Shown here: positions 28,000 to 34,676 of the stretch, piece after piece
Numbering within the stretch: the stretch's first letter is position 1
How the letters are laid out: each line of letters opens with the position of its first letter
Assembly: GCF_024490875.1 (NCBI RefSeq)
Contig: NZ_JACCLX010000041.1
Coordinates: forward strand, 36,159 to 100,158
Length of the DNA: 64,000 bases
Direction: 5' to 3'
Origin: Methanocaldococcus sp.
Lineage (GTDB): Archaea > AGJL01 > Methanococci > Methanococcales > Methanocaldococcaceae
Notes under the pieces: generated by a model
What the model saw: the letters and a program-made list of their open reading frames with translations, nothing else
Databases searched by the model: none
What the model was told of the DNA's origin: nothing
Program-made: the position numbers and the translations under genes

Positions 28000-28420
28000 T
28001 GTATGATTTGGTATGATATCTAAAAATTAAAAATGCATAAGAAATAAATCAAATCTATAAAAAATCGATGCAATAAATGCTTTTTAATAAAATCGTTTAA
28101 AAATACTTATTTTTAAAAGAATAGGACAATATTTCTTTATTATCAAAAGATACGACTTTATACAACTTCATACGGTTTCATACGGGTGTCATACCGAAAT
28201 CTCGCAAAAAGAAGAGTGTCATACCGTTCATACCTTATATATAATATATATAAAAATTATATAAAAATATAATATAGTACAAGATATATTTTTTTATTTT
28301 TTTATATATTATGTATATATTTATTATATTAATATAGCGAAAAAACGGTATATAAGCCGTATGAAGATGTATAAATCAGTATGATACCGTATGAAAGTGC
28401 ATGACGGATAAATAAAACAT
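28000..28420. other. Iteron-like region, candidate replication origin
   Basis: No gene is visible. Copies of TCATAC(G/C)G in one orientation cluster at about 28168-28236 (five copies). Copies in the other orientation (CCGTATGA, AGTATGA) cluster at about 28345-28395, with two more GTATGAT at 28001-28017. They flank a ~100-bp nearly pure A/T tract (28235-28340). Short GC patches (ATCTCGC, TAGCGAAAA) sit at the tract borders. Symmetric iterons around an unwinding-prone tract resemble a plasmid or viral origin; a partition centromere is the alternative. Confidence 0.6.
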
Positions 28421-28469
28421 ATTTCATAAAAATAAAACTAATTTGTTGAGTTTTATTTTTGGTGATAGT

Positions 28470-28958
28470 TTGAACCCCCGAAAGTTGAGAAAAAGAATTT
28501 ATGATGAAATCAACAAAGAGCGTAGGAAGTTGAGGTTGAAGCCATTAAAGTTAAGTAAGTCTCTTAGTAAGATGGCTATAAGGGATGCCCTAAATAGAAA
28601 AAATTGTTCTGTTCATTATGCAGTAAAAGGGGAAAAGCATATAACTGTTGCCAAGAGGATTGTTAAAGAATGGATTAGAAATCCTGCCCATAGGAAGTAT
28701 ATATTAAATCCAAAATATAACAGTATCGGTTTGGGGGTTCATATCCTTTGGAATAAAAATACAAAGGAATATGAAATTTATGTGTGTAAAAAATTTAGAC
28801 CTTCTCAAAATGTTGTTAAAAATTCAAAAAACAAAAAGCATAATAATTTAAATACGAAAAAACTAAAAAAATTAATATTCAAAAATAAAAGAATTATAGA
28901 ATATTTTCTTTTAGCAGTTATGTTTTATATTCTTCTTTATATTGCATTTAAATGGTGA
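28470..28958 (+). CDS. CAP/SCP-domain membrane-anchored protein
   Basis: 162 aa from a TTG at 28470 that follows GGTGATAG; an upstream in-frame TTG at 28443 has no ribosome site. Residues ~5-105 resemble the CAP (SCP/PR-1) fold: EINKERRKLRLKPLKLSKSLSKMA, HYAVKGE, then WIRNPAHRKYILNPKYNSIG, the conserved helix-turn before the last strands. A C-terminal hydrophobic helix (FLLAVMFYILLYIAF) anchors it. No signal peptide is seen, so the orientation is uncertain. Confidence 0.75.
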   Translation: MNPRKLRKRIYDEINKERRKLRLKPLKLSKSLSKMAIRDALNRKNCSVHYAVKGEKHITVAKRIVKEWIRNPAHRKYILNPKYNSIGLGVHILWNKNTKEYEIYVCKKFRPSQNVVKNSKNKKHNNLNTKKLKKLIFKNKRIIEYFLLAVMFYILLYIAFKW

Positions 28959-29132
28959 GACTATGTTGAGTTTTTTATTTTATGATTTATAAAACCACAA
29001 ACTATTTACGAAAAATGTATAAACAATATGTGTAATAATATATACTAAAAATTAATGATTTTGACGATGATATTGTTAATCTATGTTTATAATTTTGGAT
29101 TGAGGTTATTTTAGTTGTGAAAGTGTGATATT

Positions 29133-30266
29133 ATGAAAATTAAAACTAAAAAAGACCTTTATGAATATCTTGAACATAATATGACAAAAAGTTATGATGA
29201 TTTAGTTGAAGCGGGAAAATATGAACGAGGTAGGAATCTTGTAAAGACATACATCGTAGAGTCAAACACTTCTATATTAGAGTTAAATAAAAATATTAAA
29301 GAATTGGAATTAAGTATGGAGAGAACCAATGACAGTGGATTTTGGATATTGAAAGTAAAAGAACCAAGACAAAATAGCAAAGCTACATTTTATGTAGATA
29401 CTTATGATCCATTTAGCGATAATAACCAAAGATTTTGGATATTTTATACTGTTGAAAAATCAGAAATTGCAGATAAATATATGGAAAAATTAATAAATCC
29501 AAGAATAAGCCGTTTAGATAATATATGGTTAGATAGGGAGTTCTTACTCAAGTTTAGAGATGATTTGGGAGTAGAAACTAAACAGATAGGGATTAGATAC
29601 TTAGATAGCTTAGGAGAAAATAATGAAGATGAAGCTGATAATTTATCCTTGAAAGTGAATGGAAAATTGTTAAAAATAATAATCAACAAATTAAATGAAT
29701 TAGAGGATAAACACTTTATGGCTATTACAAGTATTGGATTTAAAAAATCCATCCAATACGATGAAGATTTAAATCTCATGGTTTTAGAAAATATGTATTA
29801 TAACGGAAAATTCTCAGTTAAAGGCACATCATTTAATGAGCATTTAAATATTGTAAATGGGGTTAGAAAAAGATACGCAAACATGCTAAAAACTATTGAA
29901 GAGGAGTATGAAATATATTATGAGAAAAAAGATTTTGGGATAGCAGTTAGTGGTTCTCCGTTGTTAATTTCATTCAAAAGAGAAATTGAGGATATAGATA
30001 AGTTTTTGAATATACTATTATCAACAAAAAGACCATTCAGGTTGGCAGGATTTAAGAGAAAAATAGATAAAAATTACTATTCAGTAGTGGGGGTAGATTT
30101 GCATAATGGAGACAAGTTTGAAATGGATGTATCTACCGAGTGGATAAGATTATATTTATCCAATGGAGCTTGTGGGAATACAGCTTTACGTCTTGTATGT
30201 AATCTACAGCAATATTATGATGCTGAAACTAAATTAGAAGGTGTGGAGTATGGGAGAATTGTCTGA
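29133..30266 (+). CDS. Hypothetical protein, partner of PD-(D/E)xK gene (377 aa)
   Basis: Not recognised. Soluble, charged and without membrane segments; it starts MKIKTKKDLYEYLEHNMTKS. A central region repeats ISRLDNIWLDREFL / IGIRYLDSLG-like helices and strands, and the C-terminal third has STEWIRLYLSNGACGNTAL. The last 17 nt overlap the next gene, so the two proteins are translationally coupled and probably act together. The presence of a nuclease partner suggests a defence or DNA-processing pair, but no known system is matched. Confidence 0.75.
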   Translation: MKIKTKKDLYEYLEHNMTKSYDDLVEAGKYERGRNLVKTYIVESNTSILELNKNIKELELSMERTNDSGFWILKVKEPRQNSKATFYVDTYDPFSDNNQRFWIFYTVEKSEIADKYMEKLINPRISRLDNIWLDREFLLKFRDDLGVETKQIGIRYLDSLGENNEDEADNLSLKVNGKLLKIIINKLNELEDKHFMAITSIGFKKSIQYDEDLNLMVLENMYYNGKFSVKGTSFNEHLNIVNGVRKRYANMLKTIEEEYEIYYEKKDFGIAVSGSPLLISFKREIEDIDKFLNILLSTKRPFRLAGFKRKIDKNYYSVVGVDLHNGDKFEMDVSTEWIRLYLSNGACGNTALRLVCNLQQYYDAETKLEGVEYGRIV

Positions 30267-31173
30267 CCATACAAAACTAATGAATATAGTTCTTGCTCTA
30301 TCTTCTGAAAAAATACAAGGATGGCCTAATGAGTTTTGGAAAGTAGGATATAACAAAATCTACATCGAACCCAATATAAGAATATCATTTAATGGGAGAG
30401 ATAATAAAACCTCTAACCCTGACATATTACTATTCTCAAGTGAATATAAACATTTCGTTATTATCGATTGTAAGTCAAGAACATTAAAAGACGAACAAAC
30501 TCAGAAGTATATTGAATTAAAGAAAAATCCTAAAATAATTCCTGCCTATGTTCCTATTAGTGTGAGTAATCCCCAAAATATAATTTCAGATTGCTCTTTT
30601 GTTTCATTTTATGAGGATATCTGTAATAATAGCTTAGTAATCTCTGAGAATATTCCTATATTACATGTGATTAAACAGAACGATTCAGAAATTGTTGAAA
30701 AAATAGAACTTAAGGTAGGACATTTTCAAAATAGTAAATTAAATAGTGTATTTCCAATCTCTATCAATGCTCCAATTCCTAATCATTTGTATCCTTTCGA
30801 TATACATAAAGAAGATTGGCCAGCATTTGTGGAGTATGTCCTTAGAGAACTTATACGGTTTGCAATAAATAATCAAAAGTTTAATGAAGAAATGCTTCTT
30901 AAAAATGCACATAAGTATTGGGATTATATTGATTCAGATAAAAAGAAAAGTTTAAAAAAACGAGTAAGATATATCCTTGTCAAATTAAGGGATGGAAAAT
31001 TAAAAAATTATTTAAAAAAGGAGAAAGAAAATAAAGAAAACAAAATGTGGTTTATTGACATAGACAGTGATAAAAAGTTACAAAGTTTTATATCTTTATG
31101 TTATTCTTGTATTGAAGAATTGAAAAAAGATAGTGGTAAACAGTTATTATTGGATGATGTTTATAATAAATAA
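30250..31173 (+). CDS. PD-(D/E)xK-like nuclease (307 aa)
   Basis: The N-terminal domain has the arrangement E40...N-P57-D58-I-L...V-I-I-D73-C-K75, which fits the PD-(D/E)xK nuclease core of restriction enzymes and Holliday-junction-like proteins. The rest is unrecognised, with a basic C-terminal part (KKKSLKKRVRYILVKLRDGKLKNYLKK). The start ATG 30250 follows GGTGTGGAGT and overlaps the upstream 377-aa gene. It is possibly a restriction-like or anti-competitor nuclease carried by the element. Confidence 0.65.
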   Translation: MGELSDHTKLMNIVLALSSEKIQGWPNEFWKVGYNKIYIEPNIRISFNGRDNKTSNPDILLFSSEYKHFVIIDCKSRTLKDEQTQKYIELKKNPKIIPAYVPISVSNPQNIISDCSFVSFYEDICNNSLVISENIPILHVIKQNDSEIVEKIELKVGHFQNSKLNSVFPISINAPIPNHLYPFDIHKEDWPAFVEYVLRELIRFAINNQKFNEEMLLKNAHKYWDYIDSDKKKSLKKRVRYILVKLRDGKLKNYLKKEKENKENKMWFIDIDSDKKLQSFISLCYSCIEELKKDSGKQLLLDDVYNK

Positions 31174-31201
31174 ATATTTTAGTTTATAGCAGGTGGTAGT
31201 A

Positions 31202-31738
31202 ATGGTAACAACTTATGAGTTAATAATCTATGGAAAGGTTCAGCATGTTGGATTTAGAGATAGGATTGAACACATAGGTAAGGGTTTAGGAATTAATGGA
31301 ATTATTTATAACTACAAAGATGGAACTGTTAGAATTTTAGCAAACTTTGATTCAGAAAGAAAAAAGAGATTGTTTAAAGAATTAATTAAAGAATTAGAAG
31401 AAGTTGATAAGTTAATTAAGATTGATAAAATTGAGGAGAAAGAATTGAAAACATACATTGAGTTTCCAGAGGGTATTAATAGAATATCAGCGGATGATTT
31501 ATTAGAACTTAATAAAAAGTTAGATGAAGGAGTTAAGTATATTAAGTTAATTTTTAGCGAGTTAGAAGAGCATAAAAAGATTTTGATGATTATTGTTGAT
31601 AAGTTAGATAAGCAAACTGAGTTATTGGAAAAAATTAATACGAAGTTAGATAATATGTCTGAAAGATTGGAGATGAAATTAGATAAATTAGAGAAGAAAT
31701 TAGATAAAATTGCAGATATATTAGAGAAAAAACTTTAA
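31202..31738 (+). CDS. Acylphosphatase fused to a coiled coil
   Basis: 178 aa. Residues 1-~88 are an acylphosphatase domain with the catalytic Arg19 (VQHVGFRDR) and Asn37 ([10 protein letters not shown]) both present. Residues ~90-178 are a long heptad-rich coiled coil ([34 protein letters not shown]). Acylphosphatases are usually ~90-aa stand-alone enzymes, so the doubled length is unusual. The start at 31202 follows AGGTGGTAGTA. Confidence 0.85.
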   Translation: MVTTYELIIYGKVQHVGFRDRIEHIGKGLGINGIIYNYKDGTVRILANFDSERKKRLFKELIKELEEVDKLIKIDKIEEKELKTYIEFPEGINRISADDLLELNKKLDEGVKYIKLIFSELEEHKKILMIIVDKLDKQTELLEKINTKLDNMSERLEMKLDKLEKKLDKIADILEKKL

Positions 31739-31841
31739 GAGATTAAAATTTTATAATTTTTTAGAGGGACATAAGCATTTAATATTAGTGTTAGGTATAT
31801 TAAGAAATGAGATTATAATTTGTTAATTAGTGGTGAGGACA

Positions 31842-32501
31842 ATGACAAACTTTACTTATACTTTAGATGAACTTGAGAAAATTACTCTATATCCATTAAG
31901 ACCTATTGTAGGGGCTGAAAATGAAATTACTAAAATGAGGAGAAAACAACTACTGAGGTTATTGGAAAAAATAAAAAATTGGGATGATAACAAAAAATTA
32001 AAGTTTTTAAATATATTAACTAACATTGTATCAGTTCCATATTTCTCTATTGATGAATATATGAAATGGATAGAAGAAATTGAAAAAAAGATAAGTGAAT
32101 TAGACGATTTTAAAGAAATTGTAATGTTAAAAAATTTGGAAAAATTAATTGATTACAACCAATTGAAAAGGATTAGGGAAGAAGCTATGCAAAATCTTAA
32201 GGAAGATTTAGAAAAATTACTGGAGCAAATACTCTCTAAAATTGAGAATTTAGAAAATTCTAAAGAAGTTGAAGAATTGATTGTTTTAGGTTCAATGATT
32301 CAACATATAATTGATTTAATTGAGCAAGATTATGAAAGAAATATTGCAGTGATTAGCATATTTACGCTTAGAATTGTTGCTTATTTAATGAACAAAATAA
32401 GTTTAGATGATTTACAACTTGATTTAATGAAGTTGAGCCATATGATTCCAAAAGTGTATGTAGGTGATGAACATATCACCAAATATTTTATCAAACCATA
32501 A
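31842..32501 (+). CDS. Helical hypothetical protein overlapping PIN nuclease (219 aa)
   Basis: Not recognised. Almost entirely charged and alpha-helical (repeated LEKLIDYN.LKRIREEAMQNLKEDLEKLL-type segments). The start at 31842 follows GTGGTGAGGAC. Its 3' end overlaps the start of the PIN-domain gene by 35 nt, an arrangement common in antitoxin-toxin pairs; at 219 aa it is large for an antitoxin. Confidence 0.7.
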   Translation: MTNFTYTLDELEKITLYPLRPIVGAENEITKMRRKQLLRLLEKIKNWDDNKKLKFLNILTNIVSVPYFSIDEYMKWIEEIEKKISELDDFKEIVMLKNLEKLIDYNQLKRIREEAMQNLKEDLEKLLEQILSKIENLENSKEVEELIVLGSMIQHIIDLIEQDYERNIAVISIFTLRIVAYLMNKISLDDLQLDLMKLSHMIPKVYVGDEHITKYFIKP

Positions 32502-33273
32502 CAATGTTTCCAACTGTGCAGTAGATACAAATATTCTTATTGCTGTTTATAATGATGAGGACAGATTACATCAAGATGCTTTAGAGTTGATGAAACATAT
32601 TAATAACTTATACATTGGACATTCAGTTATTGATGAAACCTGTATAACTTTTGGAAAGAAAATACGAGAAGTTATAAGTAAAGTAGTCCTATTTTATAGT
32701 AAATTAGATTTAAAATCTCGAGAAGAAGAGATAATTAAAATGGAAAATGATTTATTATCACAATTAAATTCAGAAAATCCTCAAAATGTGAATTTTCATA
32801 AATTTATTATTAAAAAATCTCGAGAAATTAGAAAAAAATCATCGTCAAATAATGACATTATTAAAGGACTGTTAAGATTACACAAAGAACTTAATGATGC
32901 AGTATGTATATTGAACACAATTACCAATAAAATACTAAGCATAAACAGTGAAATTAATTTTTATCCATACACATTTGTGAATAATAAAAGATATAATGAT
33001 AAAATTAGAGAAGTCACTGAATTAATTAAAGACATTAAGTTTAAGGATTCTAATGATAAGAAGATTTTTGTTGAATTGGTTGTTTGTTATCCCGCTCATT
33101 TTGAGTTGCCTATTGTATTTGTTAGTGATGATAAAGAATTTATTAAGAAATCCCATAGAGCAATAGATAAATTAAAATCAAAATATGGGGAGTCCTATTT
33201 TGATGATTTAATTTTTAAACTTTTAAAAGAGTATCTAAAAGATTTAACCTCTATATATTCTAATAAAGTATAA
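32467..33273 (+). CDS. PIN-domain nuclease-like protein (268 aa)
   Basis: The N-terminal strand CAVDTNILIAVYNDED has the first PIN aspartate. HSVIDETCI supplies the conserved acidic residue of the second motif. Near the end, PIVFVSDDKEFIKKS supplies the last aspartates. The middle ~120 residues are a helical insertion, making it twice the size of VapC toxins. The start (GTG 32464 or ATG 32467) lies within the preceding gene. Confidence 0.7.
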   Translation: MNISPNILSNHNNVSNCAVDTNILIAVYNDEDRLHQDALELMKHINNLYIGHSVIDETCITFGKKIREVISKVVLFYSKLDLKSREEEIIKMENDLLSQLNSENPQNVNFHKFIIKKSREIRKKSSSNNDIIKGLLRLHKELNDAVCILNTITNKILSINSEINFYPYTFVNNKRYNDKIREVTELIKDIKFKDSNDKKIFVELVVCYPAHFELPIVFVSDDKEFIKKSHRAIDKLKSKYGESYFDDLIFKLLKEYLKDLTSIYSNKV

Positions 33274-33283
33274 GGTGAGTTTT

Positions 33284-33373
33284 ATGGGAGAAAATCCATT
33301 AAAATTTAAAAGTTTTAAACCATCTTATTTTGGAAAGCGTTTGGACTATTCACAAAAAATGGGCAATAATTAA
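33284..33373 (+). CDS. Short ORF, 29 aa
   Basis: Short reading frame (MGENPLKFKSFKPSYFGKRL...) with an ideal ribosome site AAGGTGAGTTTT before its ATG, fitted tightly between two genes of the same direction (10 and 17 nt away). Basic and aromatic, without hydrophobic helix. It may be a real small protein of the element. Confidence 0.5.
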   Translation: MGENPLKFKSFKPSYFGKRLDYSQKMGNN

Positions 33374-33390
33374 AATTTTTGGTGGGGAGT

Positions 33391-33615
33391 ATGGGTAGGA
33401 AAAAGGAGTATCTCATTGGTGAGATATACTATATGGTAGATGAAGATGAAGGTCAATTCAAAATTGTTTTTTATGAAGAATATTTAAGGGGGTTAATTAA
33501 AGTGGCTAAGGAAGACAAAGATGCTGTATTAGAACATATCAAGGCGTTAAAAGAAATTGATTTAGGAAATTCGCTGGCTATACTTTTGGAAAAAATGTGT
33601 ATGGGGGAGGATTAA
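33391..33615 (+). CDS. Small acidic hypothetical protein (74 aa)
   Basis: Not recognised. The ATG at 33391 follows GGTGGGGAGT. Strand-rich N-terminus (KEYLIGEIYYMVDEDEGQFK) and helical C-terminus (VLEHIKALKEIDLGNSLAIL). It is last in the tight cluster after the PIN gene. Confidence 0.65.
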   Translation: MGRKKEYLIGEIYYMVDEDEGQFKIVFYEEYLRGLIKVAKEDKDAVLEHIKALKEIDLGNSLAILLEKMCMGED

Positions 33616-33737
33616 TTTATTTTTTATTTTTGAAGCGTTAATTTATGAATTTGTATATAAAAATATATATATAAAAAAGGTTTAAAAATCATGTATAAAT
33701 AGATATAAAATTATTTTGAATTAGGGAGGGGGGAGTT

Positions 33738-34676
33738 ATGCTCATCCCTGGAAAATTCATAGCAATCCTAACATTTCCTGGAGTTATTATACATGAATGG
33801 GCTCATAAAATAGCATGCGATTACGTAGGGCTTAAAGTGTATAGTGTTAAGTATTTTTCCTTTTCAGAAAATGCTGACGGGTGGGTTAATCATGAAGAGC
33901 CAAGGTCATTTAGAGAAGCCTTTATTGTGTCATTTGCTCCTTTTGTTATAAATACATTTGTAGCAATATTTTGTTTTGCTGTAGCTGTTGATATTCCATA
34001 TAATATAATCAAATATGTATTATACTACATTGGGATAGCATGTGCTATGAATGCATTTCCAAGTTGGCATGACTTGGATTTGGCAATGAAGTATAAGCAT
34101 AGGCTTTCAGTCGTTAAAAAAATATTTGTATATCCAATTTTCACCATTTTTTATATTGCAAATGCATTGTCTGTTGTCTGGTTTGATGCAATTTATGCTT
34201 TCTCTTTGTTTTTTACTATAATAAAATTGATAATGGAAAAATATAATTTATTTTGGCTTCCAGTTTTGATAATTGCTCCTGTTTTAATATATTTTTTAGT
34301 GGGAGTAATTTTGAAAAAAGTTAAAAAACATAGGAGGAGGTTAATAAATAAATTAAAACGCAAAATGGTGGGGAGAATGTTTTCATTGTTTGGTAATAAA
34401 AAGAAAAAAGTTCAAGAGTATTTAAGCAAGAGGCATATCTGTCTTAAAGAAATTGGATTTATTTGGAAAAATGGGACTGATATTGACAGATTTAATTTAC
34501 TACTTAGGTTGCAAAATGAATATAGAGATTATGAGACGATAGTTAATTTGCTTAAAGATTCTGAAATGCTTAAATATCCCGAAGTCGCCGAAATTTACCA
34601 AAATGCTTTAACAATGCTTGAGAAACTGAAAGAAGATGAGAAAATAAATGAACTTAAAAGAGGCTGGAGAGATTAG
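33738..34676 (+). CDS. Membrane HExxH metalloprotease-like protein
   Basis: 312 aa. An early membrane segment contains H19-E20-W-A-H23, the zinc-protease motif HExxH. WVNHEEPRSFREAFIVSFAPFVINT follows, and a later FPSWHDLDLAMKY could supply the third ligand. About five membrane helices fill residues 1-200; the C-terminal ~110 residues are basic and cytoplasmic-like. The layout resembles M50/DUF3267-type intramembrane proteases. It ends by overlapping the convergent 991-aa gene by 4 bp. RBS GGAGGGGGGAG. Confidence 0.8.
   Translation: MLIPGKFIAILTFPGVIIHEWAHKIACDYVGLKVYSVKYFSFSENADGWVNHEEPRSFREAFIVSFAPFVINTFVAIFCFAVAVDIPYNIIKYVLYYIGIACAMNAFPSWHDLDLAMKYKHRLSVVKKIFVYPIFTIFYIANALSVVWFDAIYAFSLFFTIIKLIMEKYNLFWLPVLIIAPVLIYFLVGVILKKVKKHRRRLINKLKRKMVGRMFSLFGNKKKKVQEYLSKRHICLKEIGFIWKNGTDIDRFNLLLRLQNEYRDYETIVNLLKDSEMLKYPEVAEIYQNALTMLEKLKEDEKINELKRGWRD

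Noticed and set aside
29133..34676. Insertion sequence or transposase within the accessory block
   Set aside because: No DDE or HUH transposase motif and no terminal inverted repeats were seen around these genes.
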